Below are positions 13,001 through 24,101 of a stretch of 64,000 nucleotides of DNA, in pieces (position 1 is the stretch's first letter; each line of letters begins with the position of its first letter). This stretch comes from Antedon mediterranea (taxonomy: Eukaryota > Echinodermata > Crinoidea > Comatulida > Antedonidae), in contig NC_092677.1 in assembly GCF_964355755.1 (NCBI RefSeq), positions 10,624,601 to 10,688,600 of the forward strand, in the 5' to 3' direction. Made by a program: the position numbers and the translations under genes. The notes beneath the pieces were generated by a model that worked only from the letters and a program-made list of their open reading frames with translations, had not been told where the DNA came from and searched no databases.

Positions 13001-16000
13001 TCTGAAATTTATTTATTTATGTTTTAGGACAAAACAGAAGCAGATGTTGAAAGGATTAAAAGCACATTAATGTTGTGCTATGGTTACCTGGCGTTGTACG
13101 CACCTCATGACCTAATTACATCAAGACTTGAAGCCAACATACTAAGGAACGTCAAACCACACTTTAGTAATATTAAGGTTAGTACAGTCAACTCTCGCAA
13201 TACCGGACACCTTTGGGCAGTTCCAAATATGTCTGGTTTTCTGAAAAGTCTGGTATTCGGAATGCATTTTTAATGGTAAAAATGAATTTATAACTTCAAG
13301 AAAAGTCTGGTATTGGGAGAGTTTACGGTTTTTAGGGAGTCTGGTATTGGAGAGTTGACTGTATAGCTCGGAGAAATATTGGACTTTTTTAGAAATAAGA
13401 AATTACTGATCTACATACTTACAAAAGCTAGTCATAATTAGTCCATAGTCAAAATTTTAATACAATAATATTCCTTTGTCTATTTTATAAACTATTACTT
13501 TTGTTTTGATATATTTAGGACACGGCAGTAAAACAGAATTTAATACGAGCCGTTGACTTGATTGGAAAAGCAGTTCAACCTGGACACTTGAGGGTGTCCT
13601 ACATATTTAGCCGTAAAGTGGAGTTAATGGATCACATGCAGATATTTATGAAGCAGGAGAGTACAAAGGAACTGGCGACCAACACCCGAGCACTGGCCAT
13701 GCAAGCCTGTGCTACATTAGTGTATCCTTTAAGCCGATTTTCCACTAGGCGAATTTGTTTGCGCGAATCGAAAGCGTCAGTTTATACACATACGTAGAGA
13801 GGTATTTGGAAGATGCAAACATGAATACGCATGCGTATAAGCTGACGCTATCGATTCGTGCGAATAAATTCGCCTAGTGGAAAACCAGCTTTACAAGCTC
13901 TACAAAGTAGTCAAGTTACAATTCAGCTAAAAAAAAAACCAGATCTCAAGAAAGGAGATCTTACAACTGTCCACACATTCTAAACTTAGTGAGATTTACC
14001 AGTCGCAAGAAACAAATTGTCCAATGCGAACTTGGCTTTAAGCCGAATTGAAACCGTCAGCTTATACGCATGTGTAGAGAGGGATATGGAAGATGGAAAC
14101 ATGAATACTCATGCTTATAAGCTGACGCTTTTGATTCCCGTGAACAAATTTGCCTAATGGAAAATCAGTTTTAGGAATATTTGACATTTAGTACTGGAGT
14201 AAAACATTCTTAGATAGATAAACAAATGTTTCTTTAACAGTTTCACAGTAAAGTTGATCCAGTGCTAAAAGAAGCTGAGACCTTTGACCTAATTAAAACA
14301 AGTACAGACTGTGTATTTAAACTACCAAACTGTATTTATCCTGTGAAAGGAAAAGAAGATCTGACAACAGAACAAATAAAAGAGAGTGATGAATTCCTAG
14401 ATAGCGTCAAAGATTCATTAGTTAGTTTACTGCAGGAAATTCTCAACAAAAATCTGTCACCACAGGGTTTACAAGAAATATATAAGGTTTGTACTTTTCA
14501 TTTATCAGCATTTTGTAGTCAGGATAGATCAAACTATGGGCACGTGTAGAATGTAATATATTACATGCACGCAAGACCTATACAAGGTGCTTTATTAATT
14601 TATTAATAATAATATGGATTTATAAAGCGCTGTGTCGTGATACTCCATAATGCAGGTAGTAATCAGCGCAGCGTTCTGTCTTGACCTTACCAGGTACCCA
14701 TTTGTAAACCTAGTTGGAGAAAGGGAAGTGTCTTGCCTAAGGATACAGGGAATGCAACAAGCGCATTGGATTTGAACACATGATCGGTGGTCCAACACCC
14801 AACATACCGTGCCACACGCATATTGTCCCACCAAATTTTCAAAAGAAATATGTTTTGGTTGGTTTTGATTGATATATTTTATATTACATAGTTTCTTTTT
14901 CTTGATTTCAATAGCATCTACAGCCGTGGATTATATCACTAGAGAACCATGAAAGACAAAGATCAATGAGAACCCTGCTTCGTCTTCTACAATTCCATTA
15001 TGAGAAACTTGCTACACAGGACTCGGTAAATTTTTATTTAATTATTACAATTATAAATCATAAATTAAACATAGTTATTATCATTTGACATACAGATTAA
15101 GAACTTACTGTTTACTGTCAGATATATCACACGTAATTGAATTGAAAAAAAAAAGAATTCATTTTTAAGAATTGTTAAAAGATAAAATAATAATGCTGAG
15201 TTAGAATTACTGGCTCTGGTAAAAATGTGTTTGAATTCAATGAAAACAATGATTTAAATTCTGGTGTTTTTTTATTAACCAAATCTAAAGCGTGGTTCCC
15301 ACTAGCGACGCAACGCAAGGACGTAACGCAACGCAAGTGAATTGACCAATCACAAGCGATGGCTTATTCGCTTGTGATTGCTAACTGTCTATAACTTCGC
15401 TTGCCATTGGTTAAAACGCTTGCGTTGCGTTTACATCTTTGCGTTACGTTCTAGTGGGAACCAAGCTTAAACCAAGTTGCCAACTACCTGTTAATTTTTT
15501 TCTTTGCTATAGTATTTTTATGATTTATGTTTAATTTCTTTTTCTTTCTTCTATAATATTTATTTTTGTTTTCAGAGTGGAATAGTATTTTTCAACCTCG
15601 GTTCACTACTTGGTAGTATTGTTCCCAGGTGCTCTGATCCTAATCTGATGGTCAGAGAAGATGCTATTGAAAGCATTCAAATTATACTAAGGATTTCACT
15701 TCGATATGATGGTAAGTTGACTGTAATAAAAATCTAAGAATATATAATAAACTAGTTTTTAAGGACTTGATGTGTATAAGAGCTATATGAGCGTATTCAA
15801 ATGATATCTAGAAAGTCATGATATTATGATTGTGATAATTTATTGATTTTGGTTTAAATAATATTTATAGGTCAACCACCTGAATATAAAGACCCTATGG
15901 TTGAAGCGTTGTCCACGCTGCGAGATCGTGTTTCCCAAGGTGATGCACAAGTATTGTTTAGTGTTGTGAATGACATATCAAAGGTTAGTACATCTCTTTT

Positions 16001-19000
16001 TAAATTATTTTATGCTATTAGTATTAGTAGTTAGTAGTACACCATGTGTTTCTGAAAAGGAAGTAAAGTAATGTTGTGAATAGAGTAATGAAATACAGTT
16101 CTAAAAATAGTTTTGCATCTAACGTTTTTAGACGTAAATGCAAGTCATGCACTGAAAATAAGTTAATTTTGATTCATCTCTTCTCAGGCTTTAGCAAAGA
16201 AGATGCCATCTGAGCAGTTGAATGACTTCTTAGCTAATTTGTATAATGGTTTACTGGACAGTCAGAGTCACTGTTCCAGCGGTGCTTGTGTTGTTATTAA
16301 CACTATCATGAAGACAAGAGGTCCAGAACTACTGGCCGAGGTACAGTTATGATTTTAATGTGGTCATTGTATTTAGGTCTTTGTACTTGGTAAGGTGATC
16401 TTTTTGCAGCTCAAACAAAGTTGTACTGGGGTTGTATGCAGAAGAAGTGTCAGATGCACAAACACACATGTACAACTTAACTAATCCAAATATGGTAGTG
16501 TATATAGATATTTCCTCTGATCAAGGCGGGCACTGGACGAGAGAAGCCCTTGATAGGATGATGAAGTAAGGTGCTAGTTTCAACCATCATTCAGATGAAT
16601 ATAAGACTATATTGATATTGTTGTTTGCGACAGGCATTGGTCATGAAATAAATCATTATAAATATAAGGCCCACTAACTTGTAAACAGTTATTATTCTTG
16701 GATGGTTTATGGTATAAAAATTCTTCTTTCAACTATTGTTTTAGGTTGGTAACATAATCAATGCCTTACACACAAATCTCCGAGCCATCACCTACCCACA
16801 GACAAGATCTGGCGTATTCCGAGCTATAAGAACGCTGGCTTCCAATCATCTTACTCCAGTCTTTGATAGACTTTTGAATTTTCCACTTCCATATGATGAG
16901 TAAGTGACTATCTACCTCAAAATGTGCCCTAATTATAATACACCAAAGAGATTTTCTAAACACTAACCCAATTATGGATATCTTAGCCAACTTGTGAAAA
17001 TGCTTTATTGTTTTATTATGTACAACGATTTCTTGTTAATTCTGGAAGATTTGATTGATGTTTCTGTTTCTTTGCTGTTTAAGGATATTTGTATTTATTA
17101 TTTGAGGCGCCTTGAAGCTAAGGTGGCTTCACCTTGTGAGGTCTCCTATCGGAACTGAAATGTTCTGTGCCATTCTTTGAAAATTGCATCTTCAGCAAAA
17201 ATGTAGTGGTCAATGTCTATTCATTAATAACTGACTATCATGTTGTAGGCACATTACAGATTGTTGGCGGACATTAGCTGTAGATCCTGTTTTAGCCCAA
17301 GCAATCTTTGATCAGGTTATTGATATGCTAAACCGTCAGGTTCACTACGATGAAAAACGTGACCAGAAGACGCAAAAGGTTCTACTGAAGGTTGCCACAA
17401 TACCAACACTATCAGTAAGTGTGCACAATTTACTAGGAGCGTGATATGTATGATAAATATATCATGCGATTTATAACATAATCAGGGATGTTGCTAAAGA
17501 AGAATAGGGATGGGTGTCAAAAACTTAATGGTTGGGGGGAAAAAATAAGAGTACTTTTAGGTAGTTTCTTGGATGTGTGCTATAAATATAAAAGGGGGAA
17601 TAACCTGCGACTTGCAACCTACTGGGCTAAATTGCACACAGGTGTTGACGACGCATACCACAACTTTCAACTCCCCTAAGAGTCCCGACCTTAATGTTGA
17701 GAGCTGCCACCAAATTAAACAGTGCCCGTTTGTCTATCCACAATTACAGGGGCTGAATGGACCAATACACCAGATGTGTGCAAAGGACCTCCAGTTTTAA
17801 GTCTTTATCTGATTGTATAGCTATGTTGAAGTCAGGTTTGGTGGAAGACATTAACTTTAGGATTGGTGGGCTTAAAATTCCTGCTGACCTCTACTTGCCA
17901 CAAAATACACCCGTGAATTATAGTATAAATTGAGGTCATATCTTGTTTTTTAGGCAGTCTGTGCTCTGACAGAAGTGCTACGAGTTCCTGAGACAGAAGC
18001 AAAGGTTGTAGAGAACTTTCATAGGCTGTTTTCTGTTCTGATTGTCTACACTGGTTCATGCATCGATGTCAAACCAGCCAAATTGTCCGATGTAGCAGAC
18101 GGGAAAATATCAAAGGAGAAAAAAGCACAAATGAAATTACTTGCTTCTCTAAATCCTTCCAGGTTTGTATATAGAGTAGAATCTCTCCTTAGGGAGAAAC
18201 ATATTCCATTGAAACTCCTATTAAGGGGACACTTCCTGTGAAATGGAGAAGGGCCAGGTATGTGTCTATTTAAAGGGGACACTTTGTTGGTTCTTGAAGG
18301 TGTAGCCTTAATAGGTTATTTACTGTATTTAATACAACAATGTATATATGTGTCATCTGGCTGCACTTGGCTATCATACTTACTTAGTCCGGGACATGTA
18401 TTTCACTATGAAGCCATTCATTGTTTTTTTTTTAAATAGTGTTGCAATAGAAGCTGTGAGAGTACTCCTTGAACGAGCAAATTGCCAGAAAGTTCTTGAA
18501 GCAATTGAAGAGGAAGATATGATAAATAACCTAAAAGAACTTGACAAGCTACCTGATGGAATAACTGCCATTGCTAAGTAAGTTTTAATGACTTAAGACC
18601 TGAACACCCCTTAATAAAAATAAAATGATCCATTCAAAAAAAGAAATCTCTTTGATGAGACAAACTTAAACTGTGCTTTGGATATGATATATGAATTATT
18701 TGGAAATAATTTCTTTATATTTAATTTTTCTTTATTTTTTTTGTAGGGAATTGGTAGAATATAACCCAGAGTATGTTGGTAAGATAATGGCCTGTCTTAA
18801 CCCATCTCTTGCCAGCCTTTATGAAAGCCAAAGAATTGTGGTTGTGGCATTCTTTGCGGAGGTAAGTAGTCTCAGGATGACTAGCTATTAACTGCTGACA
18901 TCATGTAAAGCTAACTAAAAGTGTGACGTGCCCAAATATGGTAGTGATATGATGTCATCGTGTCACATATAAAGTTTGATAGTGTAGACAGAGCTTAAGC

Positions 19001-22000
19001 TTTGTATTTATTTCTGATTGGTCCCATGGAACACCACTCCATATGCTGTTGGATCGTTTCTAATGAAATTTGAAGACCAGAAACACTGTCCAGTTTTATA
19101 TCATTTAAAATGTTTGTGCTCCCTATTTTAGCTCATAAATCAGAAATGTGGAGGTGACATGTCAATGGTGGAAATGATAGTAAACAATCTGTTAGGACGT
19201 CTGGTTGATGCAAACCACATTGTCAGGATGCTCTGTATCAGGGGTCTTGGTAACATTGCCAGTGCTGGAGAGGATCAAGTAAGTTGCTTTAGTATTGGCC
19301 TAGACCCATGGAGAAATAAGTTAGGACTTAACTTATTTCTCCATGCCTAGACATTCTAGTCCTCACTTATCATCCTCATCCATCAATATTGTTGTCATCG
19401 GAGATCTTAGAGTGAAGCTGTAGTGTGGTGGTTTAGATGTTTGGCTAATAATAATTCCCAGGATTTGTTTTTTTTTTATGACGGAACTCCACTCTCAAAG
19501 ACTTTAAAAAACTTGAAATGAGATGTGATTGTCTCCCGGTGTGCACCTGATATTTGGTCATATGAATATGATCTGTATTTTATTGTTAACCGTTTTTGAT
19601 GTTGTATTGTTTTATGTTTCAAACCTGTTAGTGGCGGTATTTATCGCTGTTGGTTTTGATTGAATAAAATAAAATAAAATAAAATGATTCATTTTCACTC
19701 TTTCTAAACCACAGGTGCAGAAATACTGTACAACAGTTTTGTCTGCCATGATGGCAGGAATGGATGACAAAGAAGACCCTGAAGATAACATTACACTAGA
19801 GTCGATGTCAGGCCTGTCGCGTATACTAACACAGATAGATGAAAGCAGTATACGCCCAATCCTTGTGAACATTACCCTTAGGATACGACCATGCTTTGAA
19901 AAGGTAAGGGTAATTTATACAGTCAATCCCTATTCAAGGGACACTTTATTGAGCCCCCAAATAGGGGTTCAACTGTAAAAGCTATGTTTACACTATCAAA
20001 CTTTATGTGACGAAAAATGTGATGGGCCATACATGGACATGATGATATGGCATATCACTACCATATTTTAGCACATTACAATTTTTTTTGGTCAAATTAG
20101 TTAGACAGAGCTTTACTTTAAATGCTATAATACTTCTGCAAGAATTTATAAATCTGTTAATGTTATATAAATTTGTTGTCTTTAATTTTGCATAGCAACG
20201 AGCATCTGTACGAGCAGCAGCATTTATGTTATTTGGTAACTTGAGTCACTTTGGCGACGGACCTTCTCGTGCACCTTTCCTGGAGCAAATACATACCAAC
20301 TTTGTCAGTGTATTGTTGCATCTCAATGATGAGGATGTGGAAGTCAGAAAGGTAATAAATGTATTAAACTATAGTGCCATAAAAATGGCCACTAGGTGGA
20401 TGTACCTATTTGACAGTTAATGTTATGTTGTATCCCGTAGGTTGATATAATTATGGTTTTTGATGCCCCTGTGTTGACCAATCTACACACTTTATAATGT
20501 GATTATATTCTTGAAAGAATTTCATTTAATTAAAAATTATTATTATTATTATTATTATTATTTTTTACAGTCATGCAAGCATGCATTGCGTCAGTTTGGA
20601 CCATTGCTAGGGTCTACAAGTATTAATGAAATGTTCCAAAAACATCTAATTGTTGATGGCAATTTAAACTATGGCGAGTTTATGTATGATCTTACGAAAG
20701 TCATTGTGAGTTTGGTTTCACTTCTCTTTTAAGCTCTGTCTACACTTTCAAACTTATGTAACAACAAATGTAATGTGCCCATATATGGACATGATGATGT
20801 CATATCACTACCATATTGGGCACATCAAACTAGTTTGATAGTGTAGACAGAGTATTGTGTTGATAAAATAAAGTTTATGTTTTACTGGGAAACACAGGAA
20901 TTAAGTGGTTAATGAAACTGAAACCAATTTATATTAAATAGTCATAAACTTGTTCATTTAGGACATCCCTTATAAAGCAACATTTCGTGTGTAAGGGGTC
21001 TTTCACACCTGTTCCGGCACGGTTCCGGTACAGCGCCGGAAAATCCAATCGAACGTCGATGTTTCGTTTTCACGCGGCTACGCGCATATCAATTGGCTCA
21101 TAGCCGCGTGGAGCGTCATGACAAAGAAACATTGATGTTCGATTCGCTGGACCGGAAGCGTGCCGGAACATGTGTGAAAGAGCCTTAAGGAATGAGGGAA
21201 AATATATATTTTAATACTATGGTGACACTTTTTTATTGGGTTTCGAAAGTGTCACTGTAATAGGGGTTATTATTACACAAAGGTATTACACATTTATTAT
21301 CTAATTTGGAAAAAAAAAGTACTGTATATGCTGATTTCTGTTACTTCAATCTCTTAGATTGCTGATTTTATCCAGAAGATTAACTTCTTCGTAATGGGTA
21401 ACGTATCGTTCTTCCGAAGTACCTGGCCTGAAATCCGTAGCAACGCAGCAATATTTGTAGGCTTTTTACTTGGCAATTTGCCAAAGGCTCAACATAGTTT
21501 AATTACAAAGGATCATGTATGTGGAGGTAAGGCTACTTTATAATTAATTTATTTATTTTTCAGGAATATCATGTTTCAATGTGTGGCAATAAATAGCTGA
21601 TTCTTGGTACTGTACCTATAGTATATCCATATATTATAGGCAAATAGGTCGCCTATATATCACATGTAACCACCTGTATCATAGGCCATAAGCTAACATG
21701 ATACAGGTGGCACGTTTGATACATATGTGACATTTGCCTATGATAGTGGTCAGGTAATGCCATGTACGGAGATACAGTACACAGAATCGGGTGCAATAGA
21801 GGTATACAAGAATCACAGCCAACATGAAATATTCCATCAATATGTAATTTTTGTTTTTGCATCCAATTTTTTTTCATTGTGTTTTAATTTTCATGTCAAT
21901 ATTGAACAATAGCTAATGACATTTGGAATAAGTAATAATACCTTTTAGCTTTAGATTTATATTGTTTTTTACCCATATGTATTTATATGTTATGTATCCT

Positions 22001-22258
22001 TGTCATACATTTTTATACTTGTCTGTTCTTTTTGTTCATTTTATACCATGTAAAATTCAATTTCTGTTTACTTCGATTGCAATAAAGATTATTTGAATTG
22101 AATTGGATACTCACAGTTTGAATATACTGAGATTTGTTTTCTTGTTTTAATGTTGAATGTTTATTTTGTCCACAGCTTTAACATTACTGTTAAAAGACCC
22201 AGTGCCATCTGTAAGAATAAAAGCAGCTGAAGCAATGAGTCTACTGTTTGAGTATTAA
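4060..22258 (+). CDS. MROH1: Maestro heat-like repeat family member 1 (MROH1)
   Basis: Large HEAT-repeat protein. Human MROH1 has been linked to lysosome/endosome membranes; here only homology is seen. Coding exons: 4058-4203, 4695-4826, 5686-5848, 6382-6480, 6737-6888, 7264-7404, 7493-7585, 8123-8315, 8744-8817, 9001-9123, 9426-9527, 10240-10425, 10631-10769, 11055-11113, 11317-11424, 12075-12194, 12719-12841, 13028-13177, 13519-13719, 14241-14486, 14915-15025, 15576-15711, 15871-15983, 16188-16340, 16745-16899, 17249-17414, 17954-18162, 18440-18577, 18747-18861, 19132-19278, 19715-19903, 20196-20351, 20571-20705, 21358-21526, 22176-22258. All phases join in frame to 1,640 residues from Met at 4060 (human about 1,641). 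Diagnostic matches to human include VMEEIL-K-FQPG-LPH, VLGTMLPMLG, IFSAY and AIRIRPFF (here TLRIRPCF). The first exon begins with CC before ATG, so a short upstream exon with the real start is likely missing. Two introns have GC donors (after 8315 and 10425). Ends TTTGAGTAT-TAA, with a MITE starting at the next base. Very sure of family; exact exon edges inferred. Confidence 0.93.
4333..4478. mobile_element. MITE family A, copy 2
   Basis: Diverged left end, intact right end (TTTTGATAGTGTAGACAAAG). Perfect CArG boxes CCAAATATGG (4390) and CCATATATGG (4422). In an MROH1 intron. Confidence 0.8.
4484..4640 (-). repeat. Dispersed repeat H (inverted copy)
   Basis: Matches in reverse the repeats at 6914-7082 and 9534-9745: shared blocks are a 'ccagtg(a/g)cgtaa' head, 'gg(g)gcttataggggcccctga', and 'cctccagtgttggagggccac'. 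Non-coding, about 150-200 bp, class unknown. Confidence 0.6.
5050..5153. mobile_element. MITE family A, copy 3
   Basis: Left end truncated; right end AATTTGATAGTGTAGACTGAGC. CArG boxes CCATATATGG (5055) and CCATATTTGG (5084). MROH1 intron. Confidence 0.75.
5887..6051. mobile_element. MITE family A, copy 4
   Basis: Near full length, 165 bp, with both ends (AAGCTCTGACTACACTATCA and AATAGTGTAGACAGAGGTT). CArG boxes CCAAATATGG (5936) and CCTTATATGG (5992). MROH1 intron, abutting repeat E. Confidence 0.85.
6052..6275. mobile_element. Repeat E, copy 1 (DNA-transposon-like)
   Basis: Shares long blocks with 25856-26080: 'aacaacaggat', 'gagctcgcc', 'ccaagata(g)gaact', 'tcctttgatc(t/a)tatgtctg', 'cgacaaataccaacag'. 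The other copy has inverted ends, so this looks like a non-autonomous DNA transposon. MROH1 intron. Confidence 0.65.
6636..6736. mobile_element. MITE family A, copy 5, forming a splice acceptor
   Basis: Left end CCTGTTTACACTATAAAC and MITE body with 'accactaccatatttgtacatatcactatc', then 'acacatcacactcttttttctttatag', which runs straight into MROH1 exon 6737. The MITE T-tract (normally followed by gtcaaactagtttga) appears to serve as the polypyrimidine tract. Confidence 0.7.
6914..7082 (+). repeat. Dispersed repeat H, copy 2
   Basis: Begins cagtggcataacggctcatg and contains 'gcgctcactgg(g/c)taaacccaggg', shared with the copy at 9534. It starts 25 bp after the exon ending at 6888. The ORFs reading through it are repeat-derived. 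Confidence 0.65.
8467..8620 (+). mobile_element. tRNA-derived SINE, family S1, copy 1
   Basis: Head AGTGGAGCTGTAGCTTGGTGG resembles an A box, and GGTTCAATCC matches the B box of an RNA polymerase III promoter. The body 'tgacctagtgccag...tccactccactcactaaacctcaaatga' is shared with 11484 and, in part, with 19417 and 46145. Inserted in an MROH1 intron, sense. Confidence 0.8.
9534..9745 (+). repeat. Dispersed repeat H, copy 3
   Basis: Starts just after the MROH1 donor at 9527 with 'cccagtgacgtaatggttatgtgcgctcactgggtaa' and ends 'cctccagtgttggagggccactta...cctctacatttcgccactgg'. The ends ccagtg/cactgg are inverted, which suggests a TIR element. Confidence 0.65.
11136..11168. mobile_element. MITE family A fragment, copy 6
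   Basis: Only the left terminal part remains: AAGCACTGTCTACACTATCA followed by 'aactagttt'. MROH1 intron. Confidence 0.7.
11484..11890 (+). mobile_element. tRNA-derived SINE S1, copy 2 (longest)
   Basis: Head TAGTGGAGCTGTAGCTTTGT, B box GGTTCAATCC at 11541, then the shared body. The 3' part 'gggtccctaatgatcagctgatgctggatgga' also occurs at 46170-46215 in reverse, and the copy ends in an A-rich AAATA tail. About 400 bp, interrupted by T-rich and (TA)n sequence. Probably the fullest copy here. Confidence 0.75.
13182..13364. mobile_element. pogo/Tigger-like MITE
   Basis: Ends TACAGTCAACTCTCGCAATA and its inverse 'tattggagagttgactgta', about 183 bp. TA flanks and a CAGTC-type terminus are typical of Tc1/mariner-pogo derivatives. 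It begins 5 bp after the MROH1 exon ending at 13177, so the MITE starts inside the donor region. Confidence 0.75.
13729..13893. mobile_element. MITE family C, copy 1
   Basis: Inverted ends 'taa(a)gccgattttccactaggcga' and 'tcgcctagtggaaaaccagcttta', with internal inverted 'gcgtcag(c/t)ttatac'. It starts 9 bp after the MROH1 exon ending at 13719. Confidence 0.8.
14037..14174. mobile_element. MITE family C, copy 2
   Basis: Related to the copy 300 bp upstream: 'gtcagcttatacgcatgtgtagagaggga' and 'ataagctgacgc' are shared; the ends are more diverged. Same intron as copy 1. Confidence 0.75.
14590..14834 (-). mobile_element. SINE with AAT tail, family S2, copy 1 (antisense)
   Basis: Read on the minus strand: tRNA-like head with 'gttcaaatcc' (B box-like), then 'ggcaagacacttccc', 'taccaggt', 'gcgctttataaatcc' and a (TATT)n tail. 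The 'cataatgcaggtagtaatcagcg' and 'aagcgct' blocks recur at 62440-62770. MROH1 intron. Confidence 0.7.
15288..15468. mobile_element. MITE family B, copy 1 (181 bp)
   Basis: Ends AAGCGTGGTTCCCACTAG and CTAGTGGGAACCAAGCTT. The interior is palindromic (cacaagcga...tcgcttgtg) and rich in acgcaacgcaag. Same length as the copy at 46529 and about 96% identical by eye, so recently active. MROH1 intron. Confidence 0.88.
18176..18306. repeat. Repeat G (GGGGACACTT) copy 1
   Basis: Contains 'ctattaaggggacacttcctgtgaaatgg' and a second 'aaaggggacactttg'. Related copies lie at 19918, 27150 and 60530. Short non-autonomous element, probably pogo-like (one copy is flanked by TACAGTCAA). Just after the MROH1 donor at 18162. 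Confidence 0.6.
18906..18999. mobile_element. MITE family A, copy 7
   Basis: Internally deleted; right end AAGTTTGATAGTGTAGACAG. CArG box CCAAATATGG at 18932. MROH1 intron. Confidence 0.78.
19417..19686 (+). mobile_element. tRNA-derived SINE S1, diverged copy 3
   Basis: Head 'agtgaagctgtagtgtggtggtt' matches S1; 'ggaactccactctcaaagac' and 'cttgaaatgag' follow; ends in (AAATA)n at 19665-19685. The B box is poorly conserved. The tail ends about 30 bp before the MROH1 exon at 19715. Confidence 0.6.
19918..19977. repeat. Repeat G copy 2, short
   Basis: TACAGTCAATCCCTATTCAA with inverted 'aataggggttcaactgta': a 60-bp element with TA flanks and a pogo-like terminus. It follows the MROH1 donor at 19903 and abuts MITE A copy 8. 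Confidence 0.65.
19977..20115. mobile_element. MITE family A, copy 8
   Basis: Ends AAAAGCTATGTTTACACTAT and 'ttagacagagcttta'. The central CArG-like motifs are mutated (CCATACATGG). MROH1 intron. Confidence 0.8.
20731..20853. mobile_element. MITE family A, copy 9
   Basis: Ends TTAAGCTCTGTCTACACTTT and TTTGATAGTGTAGACAGAG. CArG box CCATATATGG at 20779. MROH1 intron. Confidence 0.85.
20993..21186. mobile_element. MITE family D
   Basis: About 194-bp near-perfect palindrome: AAGGGGTCTTTCACACCTGT and its inverse 'acatgtgtgaaagagcctt', with inner arms 'ttccggcacg'/'cgtgccggaa' and 'acgcggcta'/'tagccgcgt'. GC-rich against AT-rich surroundings. MROH1 intron. Confidence 0.82.
21640..21745. repeat. 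Imperfect palindrome
   Basis: Arms CCACCTGTATCAT (about 21670) and ATGATACAGGTGG (about 21698), with outer arms 'cctatatatcacatgt' and 'acatatgtgacatttgcctat'. Likely another short MITE. In the last MROH1 intron. Confidence 0.6.
21930..22110 (+). mobile_element. Possible LINE 3' end
   Basis: T-rich 3'-UTR-like sequence with 'gcaataaagattatttgaattgaattg', ending in GAATT repeats like the LINE tail at 48553-48580. No coding part seen. In the last MROH1 intron. Confidence 0.4.
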
Positions 22259-22388
22259 TGCCCAAATATGGATTGATGTGCCCAAATATGGTATTGATAT
22301 GCCCAAATATGGTAGTGATATGACATCATCTTGTCCATATATGGGCACATCACATTTTTTGTCACATAATGTTTTATAGTGTAGACTA
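22259..22388. mobile_element. MITE family A, copy 10, at the MROH1 stop codon
   Basis: Starts immediately after TAA (22256-22258). Left end lost; right end TTTTATAGTGTAGAC. Four CArG boxes: CCAAATATGG at 22262, 22282 and 22303, and CCATATATGG at 22335. It forms the first part of the MROH1 3' UTR. AATAAA signals lie near 22449-22460. Confidence 0.8.
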
Positions 22389-24101
22389 AATATAGTGTAA
22401 ATATATTAACATCAAAACACAAAGGTAATCAAACATGGTGAAATATTATAATAAATAATAAACATTGCATTGGTGCTAACAAAGCTCATATAATGGAATC
22501 AATTGTACTGTAGTTACTGCAGTAAATATATTTTCTACTGTAGTTACTGTTTTGTTTCCACTTTAACCTGTTTATCCAAATATTTAGCAAGATTTTGAGG
22601 ATAATCATACACACTGTAGTATCTGCTTCTTAAACTTCTAAATTTAAACAAACGATATGTTATTGCAGTAAACAATGTAATTACTGCAGTAATTGTGCTA
22701 AAATGTGACAAATCAGAATTTATCCATCTTTATAATTTTGAATCATTTAGATGATAATGATAAGCAACTCCCAAATTTGATATTAAGCCCATTCTACTAA
22801 TAGACTTGTTCTGAAAGTTCACCCAATATTTGAAGAAAAAATTTGCATACAGAAAGTGAATAATGATCATCATCTTCCTATACTGCACAGAACCTCACTT
22901 GAGTATAGTCGCACATAAATATCCATCCTTTACTTAATAATTGTAAAAACAGGCTGGGGAAAATCCGAATAATATTATTATTAATTAATATAATATAAAT
23001 AATATAATTATAAACTTAATAATGTGCTAAATATGTACCTCAATGTAAGTTTGAGGTTGTAAAGCTCTGTCTACACTATTAAACTAGTTTGACAAAAAAA
23101 GTGTGATATGCCATCATCATGTCTTAATGGGCACATCACATTTTTTTATCACATAAAGTTTGATAGTGTAGACATAGCTTATGGTTTGCCATATACACAT
23201 CCTTGAAAATAAAAACATGAAGCATGGCAAGCATATTGGTGACCCCATCAACGGAATTAAATGCTGTTGATATTATAATATAAAATTAATACTGTGTATT
23301 ATAAAGTACTATATTAGCAACATTTATTAACGATTTTCTTTTATTAATTTTTATTTATATGCTAGCATATTGGGGATATGATTAAGCAATATTTGTTTTA
23401 ATTTGTATAATGTAAAAATTACAATCAGTTCTCATTAATTCATAGCAATAACATAAATTAAATTATATTTTTATGATTGTCTTTTCTTACTACTACTACT
23501 ACTACTACAGTGGTAATAATTTGTTTATTGAAAATGTAATTTACGTTATATGAGATGTATATCATTTTCTTGGAAAGTGTATGCCTTATACCTTACTTAA
23601 CCAAAAAAGAGTTTATAATGAATGAAAAAGAGAATATGGTTTAAAAAAATATTTTCATTCATTTTCTTCGTCTTCCTTTTTTAAAAAAAATATTAAAATT
23701 TATTACTGGTCTGTATATATTTTAAGAAATATGTTAAGAATGATTTTTGTGAAGAATATATTAAAATTAATTATATTAATAATACTGAATAATAAAGATA
23801 TGTTTATGGATTGATATTTTCCCAAATTTATATGATAAAAAAAACACTATTATTTAATCTCAATAGTACTACTGTACAAGCCTTTGTTTTAATTTGCATA
23901 TTGTTAATTTGTATCATAGGTGACCGGTGTAAAAATATTGCTTCAAAGATATTAAATTTGCAAAGAAAAAGTTATGGTGTTTGAATACTTTGATTTCAAA
24001 AGATTTGTGTTTTTAAATGCACATTGCTTACATTAAAAATAGGCCTATAATACAATACATTTGCCTGAAAAGTTACGATTTTTCCAATGACCCAAGTTTT
24101 G
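22389..24101. other. AT-rich convergent intergenic region
   Basis: Lies between the 3' ends of MROH1 (+) and the C18orf63 orthologue (-). Besides the MITE at 23059-23180 and a short (CTA)n at 23490-23510, I see no gene or repeat of known type. Confidence 0.5.
23059..23180. mobile_element. MITE family A, copy 11
   Basis: Both ends are clear: AAAGCTCTGTCTACACTATT and AGTTTGATAGTGTAGACATA. The centre is shortened and has no intact CArG box. Confidence 0.83.
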
